64,000 bases of DNA from Jacaranda mimosifolia (GCA_018894105.1 CM032129.1:14949968-15013967); one strand, 5' to 3'; positions 21,178 through 33,860 are shown, numbered from the stretch's first letter. Notes: generated by a model not told the origin, from the letters alone. A program made the numbers and translations.

Positions 21178-22515
21178 CTAGTAAGTTGCCCCCGCATTTT
21201 TAAGTCCGAATGGCATAACCAGGAAGCAATACACTCCATTGGGAGCGACAAACGCTATTTTATCCCTGTCCTCGGGTGCCATGAATATTTGATAATATCC
21301 TTGAAATGCATCCATCATGCTAAGCAATTCGCAGCCAGCAGTAGAGTCACCAAGTAAATCAATACGAGGCAAGGGGTAAGGATCCTTAGGGCAAGCTTTA
21401 TTCAAATCTGTAAAGTCATTACACATCCTCCACTTTCCCTCATTCTTGGGAACAAGTACAACGTTACAAAGCCAAGAGGGATATTGGATTTCTACAATAT
21501 AACCTACTTGCAAAAGCTTGCTGACCTCCTCGTCGATAATCTGGCACCGTTCAGCATTAAAGGTTCTTTTCTTCTGGCGCACTGGCTTGCGAGCTGGGTC
21601 CACATTGAGGCTATGGACAATGATGTTAGAATCGATGCCTTGAAGATCCGCCGCCTTCCAGGCAAAAACATCGATGTTCCGTCGGAGGAAGTCGACCGTA
21701 AGGCATTCTAGTCGATCTCCTATCTCGGTCCTAATTCTGGTGGTTTTCTCTGGATTTCCCGATTCGAGCTCGATCATTTTGAATTCCTCAACAGGCTCGA
21801 CCCTTGTGTCCTCCAACTTTCTCTTTTTCGACGAGGATCCCTCCTCGGGTTTCGCTATAGGAGCGTCCCCCGAGGGCTTCAGCGCGGGTCGCTTCTTCTG
21901 GTCCGTTGAGTCGACAAAGATTGTGTAGCATCGCCAAGCGTCCTTAAGGTTGCATAAAAGCTCACCAACTCCGGCTGGGGTCGAGAACTTTATCTTCATA
22001 TGATAAGTGGACACAATGGCTCTGAAATCATTCAGGGCTGGTCGACCTACGATAACATTATATGCGAAAGGAGCGTCGACCACCAAGTAACTGATCATTA
22101 GCGTTCGGCTACGCTGTCCTTGCCCGATCGTGGTGGAGAGACTTATGGATCCGACTGGGATAATCTTGGACCCACCAAACCCGACCAATGGCGTTCTGAC
22201 CGGATCAAATTTCAACTGTCCCAATTCCATTCTGCTCAAAGTCGACAAGAATATTATGTTCACTGAACTCCCGTTGTCGACCAGTACCTTTCGGACCTTA
22301 AAATTAGCAACTTCCAGGGCGATCACCATCGGGCAATCTATCTGACGGTCGGCTTTCTCCAGGTGGTCCAGATCTGCGTCGGTGAAAGAAATTGGTTCGG
22401 TATTGGTCGTCAGCTGAAAGACTGCTTTGACCCTAGGTGGCCTGGTAGTGTCGAGCTGCCTCTGTGTCTGCTTTTTCGCATTTCGGGAATCCCCTTCCCG
22501 TGGGCCCGCCGGCAA
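21178..22515 (-). pseudogene. Protease and reverse transcriptase (fingers and palm) of element B
   Basis: The open 445-codon stretch starts just after gag. The protease motif is VLVDNGSSVNIIF, with Asn after the catalytic Asp where many retropepsins have Ser/Thr, followed by NVIVGRPALNDFRAI. RT follows with KWRMCNDFTDLNKACPKDPY, LLSMMDAFQGYYQI (first catalytic Asp) and FLVMPFGLKNAGATY. A TAG at 21178-21180 replaces the Gln that usually follows ATY. The YVDD box lies just beyond, at 21115-21126. Confidence 0.92.
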
Positions 22516-24128
22516 TCACGTCAATGACACCCCTGATGGGTGGGTTGGGTTCATGGGCTGGTCTCTTTCCTTTATCCTCTCTTCTCGGGCTGACCGACCT
22601 TTCTCTTCGGCGAGTCCGGTCGGTCAGGCCTTCCTCTTTTCGAGCCTGCTCCTTGACGAATTTTTTTAAGTGGCCTTGTCTGATTAGCCTCTCAATTTCA
22701 TCTTTCAAATTAAAGCAGTCTTCGGTGTCGTGTCCTTTCTGCCTATGGAAATGGCAGTACTTTTTTGACTTCTTCATGGCTTCGGTTTCTGTGATTTTTT
22801 GAGGCTTCTTGAGCAAGTTGTCGTGTTGAATGGCGAACAACACTTCTCTCCTCGGTAGGTTCAACGGAGTGTATTCATGGTAGCGCTTGATCGGGGAACG
22901 GCGTCCCTCCTTGTTTTATCTATCATCTTTCTCTTTGCCCCTCTTCTTGTCTGCTTCCAGGTTGCCGTATTTCATCCTGCTCATCTCCTCTTGGATCATA
23001 TACCTCTCGGCTAGGTCGAGGAGCTCTTCCATCGTTCTGGGCTGCGCACGCACCAGGGCATTGGCGCACTCCTTATGCTTTAAGCCCAAGAACAATACAT
23101 CGATCAGAAACTCGATCCTCAGGCTATCGATTTTCAACACCTCTGTGTTGAATCTGGTGAAAAAATCCCGAATGGATTCTCCCTCAGCCTGTTTCACTGT
23201 GTGTAGGTGTGTGTGTGGAAGCTTTACCTTTCTCCTGCTGGCGAACTGGTGCAGAAACTTATCACACAACTGGTCGTAGGAGAAGATGGATGCCAGCTCC
23301 AGTTTTACAAATCAGTCTAAGGCCACTCCCTGGAATGTAGTCACCAGCATCTTTGCATGTATATAGTCATTATGCCCATGCAGCTGCATCATATGCTCAA
23401 ACTGTAGCACATGCTCATTCGGGTCCGTGGAGCCATCATACCTTGGAAGCCCCGTAGGGATCTTTGCATCGATAGCGATGCGCTCTTCAATGATCTCTTG
23501 GATGAACGGCAAATCCCGCTCCCTTCTGAACCTTTACGGCCCGTCTGGCAGGGCCACCCTATCCGCATTTCTTCTCAAGATCTCCTCCAAGCGCCTATTC
23601 AACTGTTGCACCTGGTGAGATACCTCATCCCATTCTTGCTGATCTGCTTGGGAGGCACCTCTGCACGGCTTGTGTTTGGAACGCTCGGCCCTATCGCGCT
23701 GCGGGGCGTGAATGGGCCGCACGTCATGGTCCACGGAGTCTGCTACCTCCTCCCTCGGTGGGGGGCGGGCTGCTTCTCTAGGGAAATGGCCAGGTCTGGA
23801 ATCTCTCCTGAACTAGTATCTTGGCGATTCCAGCCGTTAAGAAGGCTCTTCAGGCCGTGCTTTCTCTAGGGCCGCGGGCTGCGGCGTGGTGCTAACCGCC
23901 GGCTCCGGCTGCACCGTATGCTTGTTTAGGGCGATGGAGAGTTATGCTGAAATCTGCGCAAAAATTTGCTCACTAATGAGCTGCATTAGCTGCGGCATCG
24001 TGAGTGTGACCACCGGCTCAGGCGAAGCGCTTGGTCCTTGTATATTCAGCTCCGAGTCCTGATGATGGGGGGGAGCTGGACCTCCTATTTTCATCTCTTC
24101 CCGATAGGGCTCGCCTAGTGTTTTCCAT
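22433..24128 (-). pseudogene. gag of element B
   Basis: The probable start is the ATG at 24126-24128, about 40 bp inside the 5' LTR. The amino-terminal part is badly broken. The capsid core is clear at 22916-23512: PFIQEIIEERI, then GLPRYDGSTDPNEHVLQF, MLVTTFQGVALD and, further on, RYMIQEEMSRMKYG. A zinc knuckle of the Tat type, CHFHRQKGHDTEDC, lies in 22433-22864. An indel near 22500 separates gag from the protease frame. Plus-strand ORFs over this region are shadows. Confidence 0.88.
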
Positions 24129-24149
24129 TTTCCGACAGAGAATTCAAGT

Positions 24150-24168
24150 TTCCCACAGACGGCGCCAA
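24150..24168 (-). promoter_or_regulatory. Primer-binding site of element B
   Basis: Read on the minus strand, TTTGGCGCCGTCTGTGGGAA starts next to the 5' LTR end. It nearly matches the site of element A (7463-7480). Confidence 0.88.
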
Positions 24169-24169
24169 A

Positions 24170-24893
24170 TGATGAGGGTTCGTTTTGCTAGGCTAGGGTC
24201 CCGGCTAGAACGATGGTCGAACTCGATCCGGATGGATCACGTTCCTGTTATAGTAGGGAAAGAATCCTGCAGTCACAATAAACGTTAGGCTAGCCGAGTG
24301 GCCCTCGGCTTAGGCCCTCCGACGATCAAGTCAGTAAGATTTGACCTCAACAATCGACCAGAGGGGTAAGGGCTTTTTTGGTGGATATGAGTGCGTACCT
24401 CTGAAGGGCAGGGTTTAGGGTATATATATACTTCTCTTCCTAGGAAATGTCTGGAAAGCCCTTAGGTATTTCCCCGGGCCACTAATCTTGGGCTTGGGGT
24501 GTTTAGTCATTTCCCCTATTTGAATATTTCCAACCAGCTGCCATTCCAGGTTTCAAGGACAAGATAGTATACTGTAGCGGCACCTGTTGTGTCAGACGGT
24601 GAGGGGAACGGCATGCGCCATTAATGCGGAGACGTGGCGCCTGCCAGTGTATTAAATGCGGTGGCAGAGTACTGTACTGGACTCGACCTCATATGAGGTC
24701 GAGGAACTTTCGCAGGTCTAGGGAACCTAACTGGGCCTGTGCAGATCCGATCGAGTAAGTCGATGAGACGTACGGGCCCCAAGTCCGGTCGAGTGAAGTC
24801 GACGAGACGTATGAACCCTGAGTCTCAATTGGGCCGCCGTCTCTCGTTGGGCCTTGCTGGTTTGGGCCCAAGCCTTTGGGCCACCCCATATCA
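24170..24893 (-). repeat. 5' LTR of element B
   Basis: 724 bp, matching 14412-15135. It holds TATATATA at about 24421-24428, the likely TATA region for sense transcription on the minus strand. The right flank ATATT at 24894-24898 is the target duplication. Confidence 0.95.
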
Positions 24894-24948
24894 ATATTGA
24901 TTTGACTGTTACAGTAAAAAATGTCTCTTCTTAAGATATAAACAAATA

Positions 24949-25995
24949 TAAGACTGTAAACAGATATTAAACAGTACGGATCCACTGTATTTGTATTCGT
25001 ATTAGTTTAAATTTTATAATATCCAAATATGTATCAGAAGGATAATTTTTTAATAACATTCGAATTTATATCCATCAAATATTAATTGAATTCAGATATA
25101 TCCGCATCCGATTATAATTATTATGATACATTCATTTATAAATATTCGAATATACGTTTACAAATATCCGAATATACAAATCTATTAACTTGTAATAAAA
25201 TGCATATTTTTTCTAATAATTTTTATTAAAAAAAAAAGTTTACTACTTTAATTTAGAATTAAAAATTAATTATTCTTGATTTAGTTAATTTTTTCTAATT
25301 AATGATTGACTTTATGATTATTATTATTTTTTCTTGAGAGAGACTCTATGATTAACTAATATTAACAAAATGACATCAATATAAATTAATTATAAAGTCA
25401 AGCAAAAATAATTTTATATTGATTAATTTTATTGTTTATATATTGATTTTTTAATTTATTTATTTTTGATTTAGGAGTGTTTGATTATCATTAATATTGT
25501 TTATTGATTCTTCATATTCTTTAATTACTAATTTTTTCTTATTAATTCTTTAATTATTAATTTATACTTATATCATTTATATAAAGATTATGAGATTTCA
25601 TATTGAAAAAATAAAAATAATTTATTATGTATAATAATATATTATATATTTATATATAATAATTTTTTAAATATTATTTATATATTAAAATACATGAAAA
25701 ATTAGAATACATTATATATAATATCTTTTAAGTATTATTTATCAAATATGGATAGCGAATTTAATTAAATTAAGGATAATCGAATATATAAATGGATATA
25801 ACCAATGGATATATATTCGAAGCAAATGTTAAATGGACAGAATAGGCAATTATGATATTTGTATCCGTTTACAGTCGAATATGTACTAATCGAAAACAAA
25901 TAATATTCATTTTAAATAGATACGGATACTATGCTTTATAAACGGATTCGAATGTGAATTGTAAATGAATTTTCAAATATCCATTTACAGTCCTA
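24949..25995. mobile_element. hAT-like non-autonomous transposon
   Basis: Terminal inverted repeats TAAGACTGTAAACAGATATT (left) and TAGGACTGTAAATGGATATT (right, reverse complement) agree at 17 of 20 positions. The flanks AACAAATA (24941-24948) and AACAAACA (25996-26003) form an 8-bp target duplication with one mismatch, the length typical of hAT elements. The 1,047-bp interior is very AT-rich and non-coding, with many GGATAT, CCGAATAT and GAATATCC words that form sub-terminal inverted motifs. No transposase is present, so it depends on a partner. Confidence 0.72.
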
Positions 25996-26003
25996 AACAA
26001 ACA

Positions 26004-26596
26004 TACTAAAATTCTCCCAAATAAATATTTAATTATTTCTCAAAAACATAATTAAAAGTTCATTATGCTTCATAATACAACTTTCACATGCTCCAATTTC
26101 ACTTACAACATTCATTCGCATGAAACACATAGTAAAATCAAAAATAAAATATAACCAAACATTATCATAAATTTTCTAATTATTTAATTTTATATTTATT
26201 TTAATAATTATTTTCAAACAATATTTAAATATAGTTTTATTTTTATTGTCCAAACAATATTTAAATATAGTTTATTTTTATTGTCCAAAGTATGATTATA
26301 ATTTTTCAAATTTTAAAAATATTGAAAATCAAAATTGAAAATAAAAAGGAATATATTTAAGATGGGCTAATTTCCCGTTTTGCTGCTATAGGAACAACTC
26401 AGCATTTTCACAGTCAATGCCTCCTTAAATTTAATCCTTTTTTTTTCTGAAAGAAAAATTACAAAACAAAAAAAGAGTATGGAATAGGTAAAAACAGGCG
26501 AGAGATCGTCATCCTCAAGTAGTGGGCAAGCATATCGATAATATGGATAACAAATTCCAATTATACAATGTCATTGTGAGTAAGAGTAAATGTGTA
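26004..26596. other. AT-rich spacer with a 36-bp tandem duplication
   Basis: No gene is seen. At 26215-26285 a unit of 35-36 bp starting CAAACAATATTTAAATATAG is present twice, differing by a single T. This implies a very recent duplication or slippage event. Confidence 0.6.
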
Positions 26597-26617
26597 ATTA
26601 TTATTATTATTATTTGT

Positions 26618-26685
<68 letters not shown>
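26597..26685. repeat. Compound microsatellite (ATT)n(GT)n(GA)n
   Basis: About six ATT units, then about 14 GT units, then about 22 GA units follow directly. The ORFs on both strands that cover it (Ser-Leu, His-Thr and Arg-Glu repeats) are artefacts of the microsatellite. Confidence 0.95.
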
Positions 26686-26687
<2 letters not shown>

Positions 26688-27407
26688 TGGCATATACAAT
26701 AAAGTCTTTTGTGCTCTCTAAGGTATCCCATTTCATGTTTTTGTCTCCCCACTTTTATATGAATGCAAAATATCAATATTGAGCTCCATCCTTAATAGCC
26801 TTTATTCTCTCAATTTCAATAATAAAGTTTTTGTAATATAAATAACATATAAATTACGAGGTCTGTATATCGATCCCTTTACTACGAAATTCGAATACTT
26901 ATGTTGATCATGGCACTTTAGCTCTTTCTAGTGTTCAAAGATTTATATGCATTTTGTTCATGAAAAAAATGATCTTATTAATGGGTGGTACAATTTTAGT
27001 CAATGCACAATTTTACTTTTCCTTTTTTTACTTGAGTTATTTTTATTATATCATGTTTTTGAATATCTGACTTACTATTCATGTATCCTGTCATGGATAC
27101 ATCTTTACCTTTTCTCCCTTTGGGTACATCAAATCCAATTAGGCTTAGTATTGAGATGGGTTGGGTTGAATTTTCTTTAAATTTGAACATGCTTCGTACT
27201 TAAAAAATTATCTTAAAATTCACCCTGTTCTGTTCTGTCCTGTCCCCACCCTACGGATTCTAGGTTTGAAAATTTTAACCATCCCTTATTAAATATGTAA
27301 AATTCACATATGACTACGCCTTGTACATACTAGCTTTTTAATAAAAAATTATCTAATTAATCATAATTTGATAATTCAAGAATTTCTGTCGAATCATGCT
27401 AGGCACT
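26686..27407. other. AT-rich spacer
   Basis: No coding or element signal is supported. A short CTGTTCTGTCCTGTCC tract lies near 27229-27244. Confidence 0.45.
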
Positions 27408-28673
27408 GTCTTGAGAAGTAATATCTCTTAATTATAAAAACATAAAAAAGGATCCTATCTACTGCCTAGCAACATCATCATCGAAGTCAAAATAGTCATC
27501 ATCATCATCAACATGGTCATCCTTCTAGGTGCCATGCTAACGTTGATCATGCTCGACACCTAGTTGTGGTGGAAGCTGCTGCTGGTAGGGCAAGGGTAGG
27601 GGTAGGAGCAAGGTCAGGATCTAGAGAAGCATCCTTTTGTATGATCAACTGTGCCAACAAATTATGCATTATTCCCAACTACTTAGAAAACATGATCCGT
27701 ATCCTAAATACCGGCCAATAAATGGGCCTCCAAGCAAGCCTCCAATTGGGTTGTAGCTAATGCACTTGATGGCTCTTCTCTAGGCGCACTGGTGTATGAG
27801 GGCGGCTGCCGGTAACTTAGTATGCAAACCCGCCCCTTCTTATTAGAGCCACCTATAGTCTGAGTCCATAACTCATCTTGAGATTGTTGGGTTTCTGCAC
27901 TGCTCTGAATACCTTCAGCTGTGATTGTGATCGTATGCTTGTTGGAAGCTCTCTGATAGAAATTTCTTGATTTTTCATAGGAAATTATTTTTTAAAATAG
28001 TTTTTGAATTTTTATTTGATTACACCAGTAACATGTTGATTCATCTTGTACATAAAATAACATACAAGTACAAAACAACAAAATTACAAATAAATCAAAA
28101 TAATAATTAAAAAAAAATGTAATCGTATAAATATAAGTCTTAAAAAGTAATATTTTTTAATTATAAAAACATAATAAAAAAGGATCATATCTACTAGCAA
28201 CATTATCACCGAAGTCAAAACAGTCATCATCAACATGCTCATCCTATTATGTGTCTTGCTGATGTTGATCATGCTTGACACCTTGTTGTAGCGGAAGTTG
28301 CTGTTGGTAGGGTTGGAGCAGGGTTAGGGTAGAGGATCTTATGGAGCATCCCTCTGCATGACCAGCTAAGCGAGCAAATTATGCATTGTGCCCAGCTACT
28401 TAGAGAACATAGGCTGCATATCCTGAATATTGGCCTGCTAATGGGCTTGCAAGTAGGACTCCAATTGGGCTGTAGTTAATGCACTTGGCGGCTATTCTTG
28501 AGGCGCACTAGTATAGGAGGGCCACTGTCGGTAGCTTAAACCGAAAATTGGTCCCTTCTTGTTATGGCCACCTATAGTTTGAGTCCATAATTCATCTTGA
28601 GATTGTTGGATATTTACATTACCCCCAACACCCTTCGGTTGAGATTGTGTTTATACTCTTACTGGAAGCTCAC
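27408..28673 (-). repeat. Direct duplication of about 540 bp
   Basis: Copies at 27408-27953 and 28138-28673 share long blocks, for example AATTATAAAAACATAA, CAACATCATCATCGAAGTCA versus CAACATTATCACCGAAGTCA, and GAGTCCATAACTCATCTTGA versus GAGTCCATAATTCATCTTGA. They are separated by 184 bp of AT-rich sequence and differ by many substitutions, so the duplication is old. Confidence 0.85.
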
Positions 28674-29669
28674 CTACAAAATAAAAAATAAATAAGTGAA
28701 TGTACTATAATGTAACTCAAATGAGATTATGTCATACGTAACAAAACTTACAGTAACTCTCCTCACCGTCTCGTTTGCCCAACTCCCATCAACCTACTTC
28801 TAGTGGGTACGCACAAAAATCTCCTCCATCATTAAGGCCTTTGCAACTCCTGAGCCTACATACAAAACAAGAATTAACAAATATGTCGTACAAATATTAT
28901 AAATATAAGTAAACTTAATAAGCATTAAGAAAGTAGGCAAAGTTTACTAACGAATAAAAGTTGGAAAACCTACTAAATGCTCAGCATATGTCTCAATGGA
29001 TATACTCCCTTTAGTATAAAGGGATCCACCGATCTTAAAAGCCCTATTCTTTTTGGCCTATGTGGACTTCTTTTAAAAATCTTAGGATAGCCAATGCCAA
29101 CATAGGACATCCCAACTGTTCTCGCCAATCCGCTCCGGCCTCTTACCCATATTTCGAAAGTGATTGTACATATTGCTCAGTCGGTGACCCCATTTAGAAT
29201 CAAAGGCCCTCTGCAAATGGCCCTCGTACTAGGAGTCCCAACATACCTTTGTGAAATAAAATGAAATAAGTTAATGTATTTACAATACACAAATATACTT
29301 AATTTGTGAAAGTATATATTAATAACTTGCATATACCTTCTATTTCCTAAGCATGAAATCTTGAAGGGCCTGGGGGATATCCAACTAGATCCTATAGGGC
29401 TCTTGTACCTTGTTGTTTATCACCTCGGTCAAGAACTTGGTACCATCCAACAAGGTTTACTATATAATTATTAAAATAATAATAAAATAATATTTATATA
29501 ATCATTTCAACTCACTCATAGCGTCCCTCGGGACGCAAATATACCATATCAAAAATGTGGGATGGGACATTGATCCCCTCTCGCCCAAAGTCTAGCTCGC
29601 TGAGGAATCACCTCTTGCTGCTGCTGTGGAAAGGTGGAGTGGAGCAACAATGAATAGTTGAGTTCCAAG
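27408..29669 (-). pseudogene. En/Spm (CACTA)-type plant transposon protein remnant with duplicated 3' part
   Basis: On the minus strand, coding blocks separated by likely introns run from about 29600 down to 27480. Recognisable parts are HIFDMVYLRPEGRYE (about 29560), the segment around WGHRLSNMYNHFRNMGKRPE (about 29180), and KNRAFKIGGSLYTKGSIS (about 29030), typical of the Ptta/En/Spm family (Transposase_24). The Gln-rich carboxyl-terminal part (LTTAQLESYLQAH) ends in an acidic tail of Asp and Phe residues. That 3' part exists twice, at 27408-27953 and 28138-28673. At least four in-frame TAG codons lie in the second copy. The reading continues up to the left LTR of the Copia element, which probably cut this gene. 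Confidence 0.55.
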
Positions 29670-31935
29670 TGTTGGAATAGTGCCCCGCAAGCCAATTAGA
29701 TTGGCATGTAAACTCTTTCACTTGTGATATAATCTTGATTGAATAATATTCACTATAAATAGCCATCTTTATCTTATGCTTATATTACTTTTTTGGCATT
29801 TGGTTGAATCCCTTAGATCACACAAGACTATGGACTTGGTCACGCACTAGGTGGTGATCGTGGAATAAGTCTTACACAGTTGTGATCTTAGATATCCCAA
29901 GTCATAGAATCTTATGAAACAGGGCATTTAAGATTCAGATAGACTTTCACTAACGATGCATAATCTAAGGGTTAGATGTTGCTCTGTTCCATGAGCAAGC
30001 CATTTATGATATGGGTGTATGTTAGTGGTGCTTATTAGAAAACAAGCCAATGAAGGCTCGCCCGGAGAATCTACTAGGTAGCCGTTGTGGCATGTCGATA
30101 GTGGCAAGTTCTCCAACTTACGCTAGTGCAAATAATTAGTCCTTTGACCTAAGGATTCATTGTAATATTGTGTTTAGGCTATCGTGCTTTAACTTTTTCT
30201 TGGTCACTTAGCAGGTCGTTCGGGTTGAGGTTGGGTATGATCTACTTAGATATAGAGGTTTATGAGATCCAAGATGGGACCCGACTCCTCATCTTTGTGA
30301 AGGGCGAGTGCATCTTTTATGTGTTCTATAATAATCGATTCCAAGGAGTCATTACACAAGGCAGTACAATAATTTAGAAAAGAAGTTTTCCAAAGATGAG
30401 ATCATAAATCGAAATCAAACATTGAGAATAGAAACATAGTATCAAGGCTATTAGGGAGCCGACAAATATCTTGTCCTAGGCCTCTTTCACGGAGATAGAA
30501 GACGGAATGACCGTATTTGCATGGTACGATAGAGCTATAATGGTTAAACAAAAGCATTCATTCGGCCAATTGTTGGGCTCTATGGGTTTGAGGTTGGATA
30601 TTGACCATGGAGATTGGGTACTCTTTAACTAATAGAGATTAATTGAATTGAGTAGATTAGTTTAAATGAGTTTAAACTAATGTGAATATTTGATATTCTA
30701 AAATCACAAAAGTTGTGAACCCATGTCTAATGAACGGTAAAACCTAATAGGTCACGCACAAAAGCTAACTGGAAATCCTACTTGATGAAGGGAATTTTCT
30801 AAGTGTTAGAGAAATTCTAAGTTGACTGAAAATGAGAGGAAATTAGTTGATGCAATTTTTAGTCATTTTGGCTTGGTCAATTTAATTGTTAAATTGATCT
30901 CAATAATTTAAGGAGTCAAATTAGATCAATTAAATTAAAGGTTAATTTAATTAGTGCCATATGACTGTCAATTGGTCAAGTTAACTAAAAGAGTTAAGTT
31001 AATTATTGCTAGCTTAAAGAGTTAAGTTACTTGACTTAATGGTTAAGTCAAACTTTAATTAAATTAAATTTTTTAATTTAATTAAAGTGAAGAATTTATT
31101 TTGGAGGGAAAATTCAAATAAAGAGTTCATTTGGTGTAGCATTAGAATTTATTTGAATAACATTTCATGAGATGAAATGAAGATTCCAAATGAAATTCAA
31201 ATGCACATTAAATTCACATGCAACTTGCTTGGAAGTTGGCAAGAAAGTGGCACTCCCCCTCATGCAAGGTGTGATGCCACTTAAGCATCACACGATCCCT
31301 CCATTTATATATAGATATAGAGAGGGGCGATCAAGAGGTATGTGAATACAAGCATTTTGCATCTAATTATCAGATTCCTGATTTTCCCTCCCATTTTTGT
31401 TATTCTCTCATATATTGAGGCTTCACATTTTTCTTCACCTCATCCTCTCTTGATTTTTGGCCTTCATCATCCTTATTTATCGTTTGATTTTTTAGCTAAT
31501 GTAGGAGAAATTTGATTGTCCATCGGTGTGTGAATCTTGACATTAGAGGCAATACACTTGGATTGCAAAGCTTTTGGAGATCCTCTGTTTAGGTAGTAAC
31601 TTTGGAGCATCTATCAGAGGTCTTGCCAAAATTGTGATGAGTTGAAATTTTTACTGGAGATATCAATGTGTTGGTGTTCTTTTGGTTCAAGTTTCACTCA
31701 ACTCTGAGGTGATTTAGCTACGCAAACATTTCTCATACTCTGTTGCGCTAGGAGGAGACTACTTTGGAGAGATCTAGCTAGGATTCATCATTTCGGTTGG
31801 AATTTGCTTTTAAGCTCATTTTCTGACCTTAATCCAGTTTAATAGCATGAATTAGATCCTTGTGGAGGTAATAATCAAGTTAGATTTCAGTTTTAAGTGT
31901 TATTAATTGGATCCTTGGCTTACACCGTCTTTCGA
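29670..31935 (+). repeat. 5' LTR of Copia element C
   Basis: Matches 37672-39987 along its length. A TATA region CCATTTATATATAGATATAG lies at about 31301-31320, roughly 620 bp from the LTR end, so transcription would start far inside the LTR. The rest of the LTR holds no supported ORF. Confidence 0.92.
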
Positions 31936-31949
31936 GTGGTATTGGAGCC

Positions 31950-33860
31950 TAAATTCGTGTTTTTAATTTGGATTTTCTTTGATTGATTCATGTGATGGAT
32001 TGATCTGGATCTCTAAATACTTGATTCAATTTATGGATTGGAGTATTTAGATGATGATGCTTGTGGCTCATTTGTTAATGAATAGATATTATGTTAATAT
32101 ATGTTTTAATTGTTAATTCATATGTTAGTGTAATTTGATTCATGATTAACTAATGTTAAATTTTGATTTAGCATTGGATGATGTTATATGTTGATATAAC
32201 ATGTTAAATTTGGCCTTAAGATGTTTAGGTCATTTTTGGATCCAATTGGATTGGATTTGATTTGAGATTTGATGAAGAATGTGATTCTCACTTAAACTTG
32301 ATTTTTGAAGCATGTTTTGCACTTGAAATTTCATTTTTAAAAGGTGTTCTAGATCTGAAATTTCATCTATATTGTGTGATTTAATGTTTAGAAGGTGTCC
32401 TAAATTTTTTGGTGCACAGAATGTTGAGTAGAATAACACATGACTCGGTCCACACTTGAAAACAGGGGTTGTCAGCCACTGTCAGGCACTGGCAGGGCAG
32501 TGTACGCGCCTAACTGTGCGCCCAGTTTGAGTATTGGATGAGTTTGGTTGTGTTTTTTTACTTCTTTAGTGATCAAAAGTGTTTTATTTCACACATAATA
32601 GATGCACAAGTGTTATGCAAGTTCTCAAAATTATGTTTGATATTTTTGAATTCTTTTTAAATCATATTAAAGTTGATCTCCAATTACTACAAAAATATGA
32701 TCCATTATTTTTGCTAGACCAATTAATTATTTATGTGATAAGCATTTAATTGTTAGGATTGAATGTCAATTCTTGATTTGTTTATTGTTCATTTAATTAT
32801 TGAATAGATGATGAATGAATGGGGTTGATCATGAGCCTTTAATATTGATTTTATTTGTTTCAAGTTGTTGAAAAAGGGTTGTATTAAATTGGAGCTTGCA
32901 TGCCTCTTAATTCCTATCTTATAAATATTATGAGAGTAGAATCACTAGGAGTGAAGATTTTTTCTCATGTAAATGTTACAAGGAGCAAAGAAGACATTTG
33001 GAGTTATGAAGACCCATGAATGTATGTGGATATATTTATGTAATAGTTAGATTTAATCAACCCACTTAAAATCAACTAAGTGGTGCACCTATGGCTCTTA
33101 AGTGCACTACTTGGTTAGGCTCATGGTCATCCCACCCTATGAGCATGTTAGGTGCATTTACTTATTTATGCTTTCCGTATTTTATTGGTGTATGTGATAT
33201 ATGGATTAGGATATAGAAAACCTAAATAAGAAGATAAAATTGGTGAGATCTTAGCAAGCAAGTTAAAATACTCCACTTAGAATGTCTAAGTGCTTTCAAA
33301 ATATTAAGTCAAGATAGATATAAATTAAAATGAGCTTTAATTAATCCATGCCTTCTACCAATAGTATATGGTATGAAGACACTACCATCTTTTATGATGG
33401 CACTCAATTATAGGGGTCACACTTAGGTGGAAAGCTGTGACTATATAAACTTAGCATACGATGCACATTTGATTTGAGGCTTCCCATGTATTAGCGCTCA
33501 ATCAGGGGGGATGTTGTGGTGTCTCAAATTAAAGTTTGATCGGTAGGTCCGACTTAACACCTAGTAATCTAGAGGTCATCCAACCATGGGGATCTACATA
33601 AAAAGTGAGGCAAAATATATCAAGAGTTGTATATGATGAAATTAGCAAATGTTGCTTACCTTTTGATTGTTTGTGGATGACACTCGATCACAGGGGTCCA
33701 CTTACAAGTCCTTAGGGTCTTGATTCTCACTAAAAAATAGGATTTCCCAAATTCTTCTAAGGGTGAAGGATTTGATAAAATAGTAGGAGAAAACATGATT
33801 GAAAGACCACAAACATGTTTTCAAATATTAATATTCAATCATATGCTTATATTCTCTTTT
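31950..33860 (+). other. Untranslated leader of Copia element C
   Basis: About 1.9 kb lie between the primer site and the first gag-like sequence. It is AT-rich with no coding pattern that I can support. Either the element has a very long leader or an unrelated insertion is hidden here. Confidence 0.45.

Larger units (their letters stand above)
14412..24893 (-). mobile_element. Tat-type Ty3/Gypsy retrotransposon B, structurally complete
   Basis: Two LTRs of equal length (724 bp) at 14412-15135 and 24170-24893 begin TGATGAGGG and end CCCCATATCA. They are flanked by a perfect 5-bp target duplication ATATT (14407-14411 and 24894-24898). On the minus strand the order is: 5' LTR (right), primer site, gag, protease, RT, RNase H, a second (archaeal-type) RNase H, integrase, tandem repeats, an opposite-strand gene, polypurine tract, 3' LTR. 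The second RNase H is the hallmark of the Tat/Ogre/Retand lineage. By eye the LTRs differ by about 4-5% over their first 380 bp. Pol has several stops and shifts, so it cannot move on its own. Confidence 0.95.

Noticed and set aside
22427..23869. Plus-strand ORFs over gag of element B
   Set aside because: They are shadows of the minus-strand gag and pol frames, which carry clear family motifs.
26515..26782. ORFs with Ser-Leu, His-Thr or Arg-Glu runs
   Set aside because: They are translations of the compound microsatellite and do not represent a protein.
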